A stretch of 64,000 bases of DNA, taken from positions 1,116,001 to 1,180,000 of the forward strand of contig AP026073.1 of the NCBI GenBank assembly GCA_024349765.1, given 5' to 3'. The position numbers and the translations under genes were made by a program. This stretch comes from Streptomyces nigrescens (GTDB lineage: Bacteria; Actinomycetota; Actinomycetes; Streptomycetales; Streptomycetaceae). Under the pieces are notes generated by a model. It was not told where the DNA came from. It saw nothing but the letters and a program-made list of their open reading frames with translations, and searched no databases. Shown piece by piece: positions 25,862-34,141 of this stretch. Each line of letters opens with the position of its first letter. Positions within the stretch are counted from its first letter, which is position 1.

Positions 25862-26569
25862 ATGGTCCGGCCCCTGCCGCCTCGCCGTCCTGTCGGCATC
25901 CGCCGTGACGGACGACCGATCTATCCGATTCTCGGTGCCTCGTCGGAGGACGAGACGAACGACCAGCTCGATGACACCGTTGGGAGCGGTGAGCAGGAGC
26001 ATCAGGTCACGGTCACCCAGGACCGTCTGGGCAAGATGCTCACGCGGGAGAAGGCGCAGGGAGAACGGGCCGCGATCAAGCGCCTGTTGTCCACGCTGGG
26101 GTTCGATACGCCGAAGGCACTGACGGAGTTCGTGACCATGCAGCGGGAGGCCGAGCAGGCCGCGCTGTCGGAGGTGGAGCGCCGGGAGCAGGCAGCCCAG
26201 GAGCGCGAGTTGCAGGCCGCGCGCCGGGAGGAGCTGGCCGCCGAGCGGGAGCGGGCGGCACTTCGACGTGCCGCGCTGGTGGCGCTCGGCGCGGAGGGCG
26301 ATGACCTGGTGGACGCGGAGCGTCTGCTGGCCGTGGACGACGAGGACGCGGATGAGGCGCAGGTCCAGTCGGCGGCCGAAGCCCTTCGAGCCCGGCGTCC
26401 GGAGCTGTTCGGCGAGGTCCGCATGGCGGTGCCGGCGGCCCCTGCGGGCGCACCGGCCGGGCGCGGCCCTACCCGTACGACTCCGGTGTCGAAGCCGGGT
26501 TCGGCCGGTCTGGAGATGGCCAAGCGGCGGGGCCTGATTCCGGAGTTCAGCGACACCGCCGCCCAGTAG
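25862..26569 (+). CDS. Scaffolding-like protein
   Basis: A 235-residue protein with a long charged coiled coil in the middle (EAEQAALSEVERREQAAQE and following Glu/Arg-rich helix, residues about 98-150) and a Pro/Ala linker before a short conserved C-terminus (GLEMAKRRGLIPEFSD). This architecture, together with its place just before the decoration and capsid genes, is that of an internal scaffold for head assembly. GGAGGA precedes ATG 25862. Confidence 0.75.
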   Translation: MVRPLPPRRPVGIRRDGRPIYPILGASSEDETNDQLDDTVGSGEQEHQVTVTQDRLGKMLTREKAQGERAAIKRLLSTLGFDTPKALTEFVTMQREAEQAALSEVERREQAAQERELQAARREELAAERERAALRRAALVALGAEGDDLVDAERLLAVDDEDADEAQVQSAAEALRARRPELFGEVRMAVPAAPAGAPAGRGPTRTTPVSKPGSAGLEMAKRRGLIPEFSDTAAQ

Positions 26570-26675
26570 CCCCAGCCTAGACCTTGGGGGACCACGCCCC
26601 CTTGAACTTCGTGGACGACATCGCCTCCGTGGGCGGTGTGCGGACAGTGACCGCAGCGTCCATGGAGACACGCAC

Positions 26676-27092
26676 ATGACCATCCAGCCCGTTTCCAAGT
26701 CCGAGTACACGACCGCCAACCGTGAGTGGCTGGCTTCCCTGCACGGCACCGATTCCGTCGACACGATCACCCTCGACCTGAACCTGTTCTGTGAAGGCAC
26801 GCACTACGTGTGCGGCGACGGGTGCGAGCCGTACGGCCGGGTGCTGTCGGGTGTGCCGGTCGGCAGGGTCGCGGAGTCGGGTCTGTACGGGCCGTATGAC
26901 CCGGAGGCGCACTGCGGCCGTCAGATCCTGCGCGGCTTCGTGATCGCGGAAGCGCCGTTCGCGCCGGGCCAGACGCGGGTTCCGGCGGCGCTGCTGTGGC
27001 ATGGCGCGGTGAAGGCGTCGAAGGTGCCGGGCGGCATCGATGTGTCTGAGCTGGTGTGGCACCCGCGTGCCGCGCAGATCCGTTTCGTCTGA
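26676..27092 (+). CDS. Head decoration protein, lambda gpD-like
   Basis: A 138-residue protein that should bind the outside of the capsid at three-fold axes. The pattern VLSGVPVGRVAESGLYGPYDPEAHCGRQ (residues about 53-80) followed by LRGFVIAE is the typical gpD-family core. It lies directly before the gpE-like capsid gene. The start ATG 26676 has ATGGAGA at 26660 as ribosome-binding site. Confidence 0.85.
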   Translation: MTIQPVSKSEYTTANREWLASLHGTDSVDTITLDLNLFCEGTHYVCGDGCEPYGRVLSGVPVGRVAESGLYGPYDPEAHCGRQILRGFVIAEAPFAPGQTRVPAALLWHGAVKASKVPGGIDVSELVWHPRAAQIRFV

Positions 27093-27107
27093 GCGGCGGT
27101 GTGAGCT

Positions 27108-28157
27108 GTGACGATTCAGGACCTGCTCAAGGACGTCTCGGTCATGGACCTGACGACGTTCGCCAGGGCTATCCCGTCTCCGAAGGACTTCCTCCTCACC
27201 CAGTCGATCTTCCCGAATGTGGAGATGCGGGAGGTGAAGTGGCGTACGAAGGATTCTGGCCGGTACGTCAACGTCGCGAAGTACCGGGCGTTCAACGCGA
27301 GCGTGCCGTTCGCGACGCGTGAGGCGTGGCAGACGTCCCGTGAGGGTGCGCTGCCCGCGCTGGGTCAGAAGCTCGTCGTCTCCGAGCAGGAGCAGATCCT
27401 GCTGGAGGCGTCGCACGGCTCGGATCAGGACAGGCTGATCGAGCTGCTGTATGACGATGTGGAACGCCACGTCGAGGCGATCCGGTCCCGGCTGGAGCTG
27501 GCGGCCGGTGACGTGCTCCTGGACGGCCGGTTCACGCTGGAGCAGGAGAACGGGCTGACGCTGGAGGTGGACTGGAACGTCCCGGCCGCGAACATGCCGG
27601 TCGCCTCGCGGCCGTGGTCGGACCCGGCCTCGGACCCAATCGCGGACGAGCTGCGGTGGATCCAGCACCTGGACGACATCGGCGCCCCGGAACCGGAGCT
27701 GGTGATCACCAGCCGCAAGGCGTTCAGCTACCTGGCGGCGAACAACGCCTACAGGGCGGCGTACTACGGGAGCGTGAGCCCGTCGACGACGCCGACGGCG
27801 ACGCTCACCCCGCAGCAGATCAACGTGGTGCGCGGCAACTACTCGCTGCCGCCGATCACCTTCTACAAGGCCCAGGTCCGGGTGGACGGCAAGCCCCGCA
27901 AGGTGCTGCCGGAGGACCGGTGGATTCTGGTGCCGCCGGAGCGGGAGAAGTGGGCGCAGACCATGTACGGGGTGACGGCGGAAGCCCTGGTGCTGTCGCG
28001 CGGGTCGAACCCGGAGATCATCCGCGAGGACGCTCCCGGCCTGATCATCACTCGTGGTGTGCAGGATGACCCGGTGCAGATCTGGACCAAGGGCGCTGCT
28101 GTTGGGATGCCGGTCATGCACACCCCGGATGCGCACATTGTGGCGAAGGTCCTGTGA
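27108..28157 (+). CDS. Major capsid protein, lambda gpE-like
   Basis: A 349-residue capsid protein with the HK97 fold as found in the phage major capsid E family: LLTQSIFPNVEMREVKWRTKDSGRYVNVAKYRAFN near the N-terminus, the spine region LEQENGLTLEVDWNVP, and the late segment PITFYKAQVRVDGKPRKVLPEDRWILVPP. GTG 27108 lies 15 bases after the decoration gene. No separate prohead protease gene is visible in the module. Confidence 0.88.
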   Translation: MTIQDLLKDVSVMDLTTFARAIPSPKDFLLTQSIFPNVEMREVKWRTKDSGRYVNVAKYRAFNASVPFATREAWQTSREGALPALGQKLVVSEQEQILLEASHGSDQDRLIELLYDDVERHVEAIRSRLELAAGDVLLDGRFTLEQENGLTLEVDWNVPAANMPVASRPWSDPASDPIADELRWIQHLDDIGAPEPELVITSRKAFSYLAANNAYRAAYYGSVSPSTTPTATLTPQQINVVRGNYSLPPITFYKAQVRVDGKPRKVLPEDRWILVPPEREKWAQTMYGVTAEALVLSRGSNPEIIREDAPGLIITRGVQDDPVQIWTKGAAVGMPVMHTPDAHIVAKVL

Positions 28158-28456
28158 TGGCGGGTCGTGGGCGGCTGAAGGCCGCGGTGTACGTACAGGA
28201 CCCGACAACGAGGGAGGAGCTGATCCTGCTGCCGGGCGAGTTCCCGGAACCGGAGGTGGCCGTGCTGATCACCAACCCGGACGCGTGGGCGGAGCCGCCG
28301 GACGACGGCGACGAGGCTGACGTGCCCGTCTCGGTAGAGAAGGAGGAACCGTCCGGGAGTAAGGACGACGGCCAGGAGGAGACGGCCGGCGCGGGCGGGG
28401 CGAAGAAGTCCCCGCCGAGGCGGGGCGGGGGCCGGTCGGCGTCCGCGTCGTCGTGA
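28157..28456 (+). CDS. Hypothetical head-module protein
   Basis: A 99-residue protein. A folded N-terminal part (LKAAVYVQDPTTREELILLPGEFPEPEVAVLITNPDAW) is followed by an acidic then basic disordered tail. The ATG overlaps the capsid stop (TGATG). Similar small proteins sit after the capsid gene in actinophages; their role is not known to me. Confidence 0.72.
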   Translation: MAGRGRLKAAVYVQDPTTREELILLPGEFPEPEVAVLITNPDAWAEPPDDGDEADVPVSVEKEEPSGSKDDGQEETAGAGGAKKSPPRRGGGRSASASS

Positions 28457-28527
28457 CCAACTGGAGGCGGCCCGCTGCCGGGATCAGTCCGGAGGCGGGC
28501 CGTCCCGCGTGGAGCAGGGAGTAGCGG

Positions 28528-28860
28528 GTGGACGAGTTCCAGAGGTCCTGGTTGCTGGCCCAGCTCGGCCCGGATGCAGACCCGGCCGACCTGGAGCGTC
28601 GCTACTTCCGGCTGCGGTCGGTGCGCGGGGTCGCGCTGGAGGTGCTGGGCGAGCGGCGCGCGAAGCTCCTCGCTGATCCGCTGAAGGTCACCGTGGACGG
28701 CGTGGTGACCATGGACTTGCAGGAGAACCTGCGCGGCATCGAGCGGCAGATCGCACAGGTCCATCAGGGCCCGTCCCCGGACGATCCCGGGGACGAGGAA
28801 GACGAGGGGGACACGGCGATGGAGGTGACGTGGCTGGTGCCCGCGCGCCGCTACCGGTAG
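28528..28860 (+). CDS. Head-tail connector-like protein
   Basis: A 110-residue mostly helical protein (QLGPDADPADLERRYFRLRSVRGVALEVLGERRAKLL). Size, helical make-up and position after the capsid gene fit a gp6-type adaptor under the portal, but this is inference. GTG 28528 follows GCAGGGAG. It is the last head-module gene before the cargo block; the next structural gene is 15.7 kb away at 44542. Confidence 0.6.
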   Translation: MDEFQRSWLLAQLGPDADPADLERRYFRLRSVRGVALEVLGERRAKLLADPLKVTVDGVVTMDLQENLRGIERQIAQVHQGPSPDDPGDEEDEGDTAMEVTWLVPARRYR

Positions 28861-28867
28861 GGGCGGG

Positions 28868-29251
28868 TCAGGCAGCAGCCGAGGGGAGCCGATCGCGCCA
28901 CTGCTCCAGGCTGATCGTCGCCTGCCGCAGGTTGTGGATGAGCTGGTCCAGGTCCTCGGCGGACGGCACGGGGGTGTAGTCGAACAGGGGCATGCCCTGC
29001 TCGTTCACCGTGCCCAGCTCGACCTGGACGGGGCCGCGGCCTCGGGCGGGGTCGTTGTAGTCCTCGCCAGCGGTGGTGGCGAACGCGAGACGGAGGCGTT
29101 CGCCGTTCACCTGAGGCGGCAGCTCGACCGAGATGGTCGGGGACTCGTGCACGATCGCGTCGTGCTCAGGGTCCTCGTCGGCGTGATCGCCTGCACACCA
29201 CTCCGGGCAGTTCTCGCCCGTTACTGACAGCTTCCAGTCTTGCGCGTTCAT
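28868..29251 (-). CDS. DUF6907-like protein
   Basis: A 127-residue acidic protein. NCPEWCAGDHADEDPEHDAIVHES near the N-terminus and the C-terminal helix EDLDQLIHNLRQATISLEQWRD resemble DUF6907 proteins common in Streptomyces, of unknown function. It is convergent to the connector gene with a 7-base gap and marks the left edge of the cargo block. I prefer ATG 29251; an in-frame ATG at 29281 would add 10 residues. Confidence 0.62.
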   Translation of the reverse strand: MNAQDWKLSVTGENCPEWCAGDHADEDPEHDAIVHESPTISVELPPQVNGERLRLAFATTAGEDYNDPARGRGPVQVELGTVNEQGMPLFDYTPVPSAEDLDQLIHNLRQATISLEQWRDRLPSAAA

Positions 29252-29361
29252 GATTCGGATTTTGCCACGAGACCGGAACATGCAATTCCGGATGATCTGT
29301 GATCCTGGACATGCGAGAACGCCCGCCTCGGCGCGTGTGGGTGGCTTGTAACGTTAACGGC

Positions 29362-29916
29362 ATGTGTGTGGATATCCGTGCCGTGCTGCGCAAGCAGGAG
29401 GAAGACCTGCGACGCTTTCGCCAGAGCTTGTTCTCCATGGGCCCCGCCGATAGCGGCCTGGCCTCCGTACTGCCCACAACCGTGCTGGAGCAGCTCCGGG
29501 CCGATGGAAGGACGTTGCCGCGCCGATTCGGGCCGGTGCGCTCGGTGACCGACCGGCATGCTGTCCTCAGCGTCGTCGGGGACGTCACCGACCAGGCCGT
29601 ACTCCTGGAGCGGCCGGGCCGGGAAGGGAGTGTGCTGACGCTGTCGGTCGCCGCGCAGCACAAGCAGCTCGGTACTCGCCAGGCGGTTGACCCGGCGGAG
29701 GCGCGGGCCTGGGTGGAGGCGATTGTAGGCCCCCGCTGGCTGCCGCACGTCTACTCTGCGGGAACGCTGAGCGGCCTTGCCAAGGGCGGTTCCTCCACAT
29801 CGAGGCCGTTGACGACGCGGTACTTCTACCTGTTCCTGGGCGCGGACGGTGTCCCGCACGCCGAGCCAGAGCATCAGCTCGGCATGCAGCTGTCCCCGCT
29901 CGTCGATACGCCCTGA
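29362..29916 (+). CDS. Hypothetical protein, probably leaderless
   Basis: A 184-residue soluble protein of unknown family. It starts with a charged helix (CVDIRAVLRKQEEDLRRFRQ) and later has mixed alpha/beta sequence such as AVDPAEARAWVEAIVG and TRYFYLFLGADG. TAACGT (29349-29354) ends 7 bases before ATG 29362 and no Shine-Dalgarno sequence is present, so transcription probably begins on the start codon. Confidence 0.6.
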   Translation: MCVDIRAVLRKQEEDLRRFRQSLFSMGPADSGLASVLPTTVLEQLRADGRTLPRRFGPVRSVTDRHAVLSVVGDVTDQAVLLERPGREGSVLTLSVAAQHKQLGTRQAVDPAEARAWVEAIVGPRWLPHVYSAGTLSGLAKGGSSTSRPLTTRYFYLFLGADGVPHAEPEHQLGMQLSPLVDTP

Positions 29917-30030
29917 CGATCACCAAGCCGGCTATAGCGTGCCAGCTTGGTCGAACCGAATGACCTGGATGCTGAGATGCGGGGCTCATCTTGTTGATGG
30001 GTCTGGCCGAGGGTAGACATGCGTATTGAC

Positions 30031-30067
30031 GAGTCCCCCTCCTCACTGTGACTGAGGAGGGGGACTC
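30031..30067. terminator. Bidirectional terminator, perfect 15-pair stem
   Basis: GAGTCCCCCTCCTCA (30031-30045) pairs with TGAGGAGGGGGACTC (30053-30067) around a seven-base loop. It sits between the convergent genes at 29362 and 30085 and should end transcripts from both sides, including any late phage transcript coming from the head genes. Confidence 0.9.
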
Positions 30068-30084
30068 AACGAGGCGTGGGTGAA

Positions 30085-30300
30085 TCAGGCGTCGAACTCC
30101 CCGCGCTTGACTGTGTCGATGAACTGGGACCAGGAGGCAGCAGGGAACACGAAGGCGGCACCGTGGGGGTTCTTGGAGTCGCGGACTGCCATCGAGCCGT
30201 CGCCCATCTTCCCTCCCTGGACGCACTGGCCACCCTGATCGTTGCTGTAGCTCGATGAGAACCAGTCGACGCTCAGGTCATCGGCTCGGATTTGCATCAA
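30085..30300 (-). CDS. DUF397 protein
   Basis: A 71-residue DUF397 protein: WFSSSYSNDQGGQCVQGG, then VRDSKNPHGAAFVFPAASWSQFIDTVKRGEF, the full domain. In Streptomyces DUF397 proteins are encoded next to WhiJ-like XRE/DUF5753 regulators and act as their small partners. Its ATG overlaps the stop of the upstream regulator, so the two are translated together. Confidence 0.92.
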   Translation of the reverse strand: MMQIRADDLSVDWFSSSYSNDQGGQCVQGGKMGDGSMAVRDSKNPHGAAFVFPAASWSQFIDTVKRGEFDA

Positions 30301-31199
30301 AACTCCTTGCTTGCCGTGTTAATCATGCTCAGGGACTCCTGATAGCCCGGAGCAAGTGCTTGGAGGTCGCTGAACGCTTCCTCGTACTTCTTCACGTCGT
30401 CCTCTCGGCGCGAGACACCCGCGCCACCGAGGTTTTCGAGGTACACAATCGGCTTGAGCGAGGGCATCCCGAACTTGAGGACCGTAAACGGTCCATTCAT
30501 TCCTGGATGTGCTCCGATCTCGAAGGGCACGACCTGGATCTTGACGTGGGGATTGGAGCTGGCGAGGTCCGCGATGTGACGAAGCTGCTCCTTCATCACC
30601 TCGGGGCTCCCGATTACGCGCCGGAGGACCGCTTCGTTGATGATTGCGGTGAACTCCAGCGGCTTGACCTTTCGATGTAGGGCTTCCTGCCGCGTCATGC
30701 GCACAGCCACCAGTCGATCGATCTGCTCGGCGGGCAGGCCCGTGTGGGCCCGCTGGTGGATGGCTCGAATGTACGCCTCTGTCTGGAGGAGCCCCGGAAT
30801 GTATTCGCTCTCGTAGTTCTCCAGCTTCTCGGCCGTGGCTTCAAGTCCGAGGTACGCCTTGAAGCCGGGCGGAATGACGTCGCGGACATCTGGTGACTGC
30901 CACCAGTCCTTCTTGGTCTTCGTGACGGTGGCGTACCCCGTAAGGGTTCGCTGCTTCTCGGAAGTCGCCTCGTAGATCTGGCAGAGAGCGATCACATCTG
31001 CGGGCTCGACGATCCCGTTGTCCGCCGTCTCCAAGCGCGTGAGCTTCGACCCAGCCCAGGAGAGTATGCGGCACACCTCTGCGGCCTTCATGCCTGACTG
31101 TGTTCTCAACTGCCGCAACTCGCTGCCGAGCTGGAGCCGGCACAGGGCAGGTGTTGCTGCCTCGAACGCTGGTGTAGCCGACTCGGCCGTCTCGATCAT
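30297..31199 (-). CDS. WhiJ-like XRE regulator with DUF5753 domain
   Basis: A 300-residue DNA-binding regulator. The N-terminal helix-turn-helix is LGSELRQLRTQSGMKAAEVCRILSWAGSKLTRLET (about 27-60). The C-terminal DUF5753 (Scr1 antitoxin-like) domain includes YLGLEATAEKLENYESEYIPGLLQTE, VAVRMTRQEAL and the ending GMPSLKPIVYLENLGGAG. Paralogues such as WhiJ and AbaA-locus regulators control development and antibiotic production in Streptomyces. AGGAGGG precedes ATG 31199. It is divergent from an HATPase gene across a region with two strong palindromes. Confidence 0.92.
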   Translation of the reverse strand: MIETAESATPAFEAATPALCRLQLGSELRQLRTQSGMKAAEVCRILSWAGSKLTRLETADNGIVEPADVIALCQIYEATSEKQRTLTGYATVTKTKKDWWQSPDVRDVIPPGFKAYLGLEATAEKLENYESEYIPGLLQTEAYIRAIHQRAHTGLPAEQIDRLVAVRMTRQEALHRKVKPLEFTAIINEAVLRRVIGSPEVMKEQLRHIADLASSNPHVKIQVVPFEIGAHPGMNGPFTVLKFGMPSLKPIVYLENLGGAGVSRREDDVKKYEEAFSDLQALAPGYQESLSMINTASKEF

Positions 31200-31263
31200 C
31201 CCCGCACCCTCCTACACGTTGCACCACAGTCTGACGGCGAACGTTCCGCCTTGGCAACGCACC

Positions 31264-31281
31264 TTGCGCGATCTCGCGCAA
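31264..31281. promoter_or_regulatory. Inverted repeat TTGCGCGA-TC-TCGCGCAA
   Basis: An 8-base inverted repeat with a 2-base centre, 65 bases upstream of the XRE gene. Related half-sites (CTTGGCAACG, CTTGCGGCAAC) lie on either side, all showing TTG...CAA. This fits an operator array for the adjacent XRE regulator; inferred. Confidence 0.55.
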
Positions 31282-31331
31282 CGTTCGAGCCCTTGCGGCA
31301 ACTTCCGTACACAGAACGAAAGTTCGGGACA

Positions 31332-31365
31332 GAAGTCCTCTCGCAGAATTCTGCGAGAGGACTTC
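31332..31365. promoter_or_regulatory. Perfect 34-bp palindrome in the divergent promoter
   Basis: GAAGTCCTCTCGCAGAA (31332-31348) is followed without a gap by its exact reverse complement (31349-31365), centred on GAATTC. It is midway between the XRE/DUF5753 gene and the HATPase gene. It could be a dimer or tetramer operator; as RNA, the lack of a loop makes it a poor terminator. Confidence 0.75.
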
Positions 31366-31502
31366 CACCGTAGCGGTTCTGCTGCCATGCTGGCTCTGGG
31401 CCGCCACTGTGAGTGCTTCCTGGCAACTCTCAGTGCTCGTGGCTCGTGACGTGGTGTTGACCGTTCGCTATGCGCCGTTCCCCCCGGGGCGCTGGAGGAG
31501 CC

Positions 31503-31925
31503 ATGACCGTCATGGCAGAGGCAGGCACGCAGCAGTACAGGCAAGAGTTGACCGTTCGCCCGAAGTTGCTCGCGGGCGTTCGTCGGATCGTGGCCGCGCA
31601 CCTGCGGCTTTGGGGCCGTGAGGAGATAGTGGCTCCCGCGGCCCTGTGCACCACGGAGTTGCTGAGCAACGTGGTCAAGCACGCGGGCTCACCGGAGTGC
31701 GTGCTCACACTCCAGAGCAATCCCCACGCAGTGAGGATCACGGTGAGCGATGTCAGCACCGCGATGCCCGTGGTCAAGGAGCCCGACTGGATCAGCCAGA
31801 ACGGGCGCGGCATGTTCCTCCTCAGCGCGACGGCGGACGCCTGGGGCGCCGAGCCCACGGAGTCGGGTAAGGACGTCTGGTTCGAGATCTGCTCCCGCGC
31901 CACGTCTGGGGAGGTCGCTCCATGA
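31503..31925 (+). CDS. ATP-binding protein, anti-sigma-like HATPase
   Basis: A 140-residue GHKL-fold protein of the HATPase_c_2 type: LCTTELLSNVVKHAGSPECVL carries the N-box Asn, ITVSDVS the G1 Asp, and GRGMFLLSATADAWG the G2 loop. Such proteins, related to anti-sigma factor SpoIIAB, form part of whiJ-like loci with the XRE and DUF397 genes here. GGAGGAG precedes ATG 31503. It opens a run of forward genes with overlapping starts that leads toward the lanthipeptide genes. Confidence 0.88.
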   Translation: MTVMAEAGTQQYRQELTVRPKLLAGVRRIVAAHLRLWGREEIVAPAALCTTELLSNVVKHAGSPECVLTLQSNPHAVRITVSDVSTAMPVVKEPDWISQNGRGMFLLSATADAWGAEPTESGKDVWFEICSRATSGEVAP

Positions 31926-32509
31926 GCGCGCTATCTACCCACCCGCCGCTCTCCAAGCGTGACGACGGCACCAGACGCGAAGTTTTCGCTGAGCCTGCGC
32001 AGTTAGTAGACGGCGGGACGGTTCGCCGCATGACCTACGCACCCACCAGACTTCCCATGGAGGAGTTCGCTCCGGGCGCGCGGGGCCTCATCGGATTGCT
32101 GCAAGACGCATTCCTGCGTGACGAGGATCTGACGAACGACCTGGACGCGGTTCTCGGTGCTTCAGTAGGGCCAACTGGCGTGGCTGGTGCGAAGCGCCAG
32201 CTGAGGCGGCGGCGCAAGATGTTCCGCCGTGGTTCCCCCAATCCTGGCAGCGGAACGGTGGCCGAGTTAGGCCGCTGCGTCACCCGCCTGGACCGAACGC
32301 TCGTCCGTCTCGTGGACATTGCCCGGGAACGCGAGTGGAAACCCCCGTACCCGAACGTCGCGGAAGCCATCGCACGGGCCGAGGGCGTACGGGCCAAACA
32401 GACGGCGCCAGTTGGCGAGTTCACGGCAGACCGAGCTCATCTGCGGCGGCTGGCGATGGCGGCCTCCGACCTCCTCGACCTGCTCGCCGACGAGGGAGCA
32501 GACGGATGA
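31922..32509 (+). CDS. Hypothetical protein with two TTA codons
   Basis: A 195-residue mostly helical protein that I cannot place with certainty; the helices LGRCVTRLDRTLVRLVDIARE and LRRLAMAASDLLDLLADEG recall small helical proteins that accompany Streptomyces natural-product clusters. It starts on ATGA overlapping the HATPase stop. In-frame TTA codons at 32003 and 32267 (codons 28 and 116) would make translation depend on the bldA leucine tRNA. Confidence 0.62.
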   Translation: MSALSTHPPLSKRDDGTRREVFAEPAQLVDGGTVRRMTYAPTRLPMEEFAPGARGLIGLLQDAFLRDEDLTNDLDAVLGASVGPTGVAGAKRQLRRRRKMFRRGSPNPGSGTVAELGRCVTRLDRTLVRLVDIAREREWKPPYPNVAEAIARAEGVRAKQTAPVGEFTADRAHLRRLAMAASDLLDLLADEGADG

Positions 32510-32892
32510 CGACCCTGCCGCGTAGTTACTGGTGCCATCGGGACTTCGACGGGCCGGGCCGAGGACGCCTCGAACTTCAGAGCATGACGACGCCCTACCC
32601 GGGCCGAGCCGTCACCTGGATGCGTGAGTCTGTCCGCGACGCCTTGACCGGCCTCGACCGTCCAACCTTCGGCATCGCGTGGGCATGGCTCGGTAATCAC
32701 CAAGCCTCCGGAGCCGCCATCAGAGAACTGCGTCAGGGACGGCCCTACACCTTCACGCTCCCGGCGCCCGATGGCCACTGGACGTGGAGCGCCCATCCCG
32801 TCTCAGTCCTTCCGGTCATCGAGACCTGCGCCAACGCTCCCTCTTCGCGCCAGCAGTTAGTGCCCGCCCACGCGAATGGGGACCCTCCGTAG
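32506..32892 (+). CDS. Hypothetical protein, 128 residues
   Basis: Starts with ATG overlapping the previous stop by 4 bases. The sequence (PRSYWCHRDFDGPGRGRLEL, FGIAWAWLGNHQASGAAIRELRQGRPYTF) gives no family I know. It has one in-frame TTA at 32857 (codon 118). The coupled start and absence of overlap with other good frames support a real gene. Confidence 0.58.
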   Translation: MTTLPRSYWCHRDFDGPGRGRLELQSMTTPYPGRAVTWMRESVRDALTGLDRPTFGIAWAWLGNHQASGAAIRELRQGRPYTFTLPAPDGHWTWSAHPVSVLPVIETCANAPSSRQQLVPAHANGDPP

Positions 32893-32942
32893 AGCAGCGA
32901 CGCCCGGTGTCCATCACTCGCGAACGACTGCCCGGAGACCAA

Positions 32943-33527
32943 ATGCCCCGCAACACCACCCTCTTTAGGTCTCGACCCACCCGCCAGGAGACAGCCACGG
33001 CCGCCTCCGCCCTTGAACGCGAGCTACGCGCTGCTGGACTCAGCGGCCTCCGGCCCGCCCTCGGCGGCGATGACGAGGAACCGCACGTCACGCTGAACGG
33101 GATCGACGCGGTCACCGCGGCGGAGCTCGCGCGGCTTCTCCGCAAGGGCATGCGGCGCACCTACAAGATCGCCTCCGACCTGCATGCCGCGCTGCTCTCG
33201 CACGGCCTGGAGGACTTCCCTACCCCGTACGTCCACAACGCATCGATCCACCTTGGTGACGTCTCGGTCTCCACCGCGGACCGGCTCGCCCTCATCTTGG
33301 GAGCCCCGCCCCAGCCGGACCTGCCTGACCTGCCGGACTGGCCGGAAGCGCAACAGGTCTACGAACGCCTCAACACTGCCTTCGTGAAGGCCACCCGGGG
33401 CGGATTCATGGACATGCACCTGCACCCCTACTGCCAGCGATGCGACCACGATCCTGCCATCACCCTGGGAGAGCTCAAGGTGCGCACCGCCCGGCGACTC
33501 GTAACGGCACTCCAGTACGGAGCCTGA
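32943..33527 (+). CDS. Hypothetical protein, 194 residues
   Basis: A soluble helical protein of unknown family. Segments LLRKGMRRTYKIASDLHAALLSHG and YVHNASIHLGDVSVSTADRLALILG look structured, and MHLHPYCQRCDHDPAITLGEL near the C-terminus has a His/Cys cluster that could bind a metal. ATG 32943 is preceded by CCCGGAGACC. It lies 50 bases after the preceding gene. Confidence 0.58.
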   Translation: MPRNTTLFRSRPTRQETATAASALERELRAAGLSGLRPALGGDDEEPHVTLNGIDAVTAAELARLLRKGMRRTYKIASDLHAALLSHGLEDFPTPYVHNASIHLGDVSVSTADRLALILGAPPQPDLPDLPDWPEAQQVYERLNTAFVKATRGGFMDMHLHPYCQRCDHDPAITLGELKVRTARRLVTALQYGA

Positions 33528-33529
33528 CC

Positions 33530-34141
33530 ATGACCTCCGAACCCCTCCGGCCCGACATCGCCCGCGGCCTCCTTGAGCGCGCCGAGAAGGCGCGCGAGCC
33601 GCGCAGCAAGCTCTCGCGGGGCCTGCTCAGCGAAACCGAGATCGACATGAGGCGTCACGCCGATCATGCGAACGCCCAGGTTCTGCGCCGGGTCGTTGCT
33701 GACCACGGGTGGCCCGGCCGGAGCCTTGTCGGTGAAGAAGCCGCCGAGGCGGCGTGGCAGATCGCCCTGCGCGCCGATCACCTCCCCGACTTCCAGCGCC
33801 TCGCGCTCCGCCTGATGGCCACGGCCGTAGAACGGGGCGAGGCGACCATCCAACAGTGGGCGCACCTGCACGATCGGTGCAGCATCAACGCCGGCGCGGC
33901 CCAGCTCTACGGCACCCAGTACCGCCTCGGCCCCAACGGGGCGGAGATCCTGCCGATCCGCGAGCCAGAGAACCTCGACGCACGCAGGGCCAGCGTCGGG
34001 CTCGTGTCGTTCGCCTCGGCGCAAGAGGCCCTTCGTCGTCGGCAGACCCGCGAGCCGGAGAGCGATTCGGCCGACGAGCCACGGGATGACGAGCCACATC
34101 GGGACGCGGCAACGGCGGAGTTCGTGAGGAGCGCGGCGTGA
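33530..34141 (+). CDS. DUF6624-like protein
   Basis: A 203-residue protein. LRRVVADHGWPGRSLVGEEAAEAAWQIALRADH, then AVERGEATIQQWAHLHDRCSI, AQLYGTQYRL and ENLDARRASVGLVSF follow the DUF6624 pattern, a family of unknown function. ATG 33530 lies 2 bases after the previous stop. The last four codons overlap the methyltransferase start. Not known to me as a tailoring enzyme. Confidence 0.7.
   Translation: MTSEPLRPDIARGLLERAEKAREPRSKLSRGLLSETEIDMRRHADHANAQVLRRVVADHGWPGRSLVGEEAAEAAWQIALRADHLPDFQRLALRLMATAVERGEATIQQWAHLHDRCSINAGAAQLYGTQYRLGPNGAEILPIREPENLDARRASVGLVSFASAQEALRRRQTREPESDSADEPRDDEPHRDAATAEFVRSAA

Noticed and set aside
31332-31365. 34-bp palindrome as an insertion-sequence end or terminator
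   Set aside because: There is no transposase or target duplication nearby, and a gapless palindrome makes a poor RNA hairpin loop. An operator between divergent genes is more likely.
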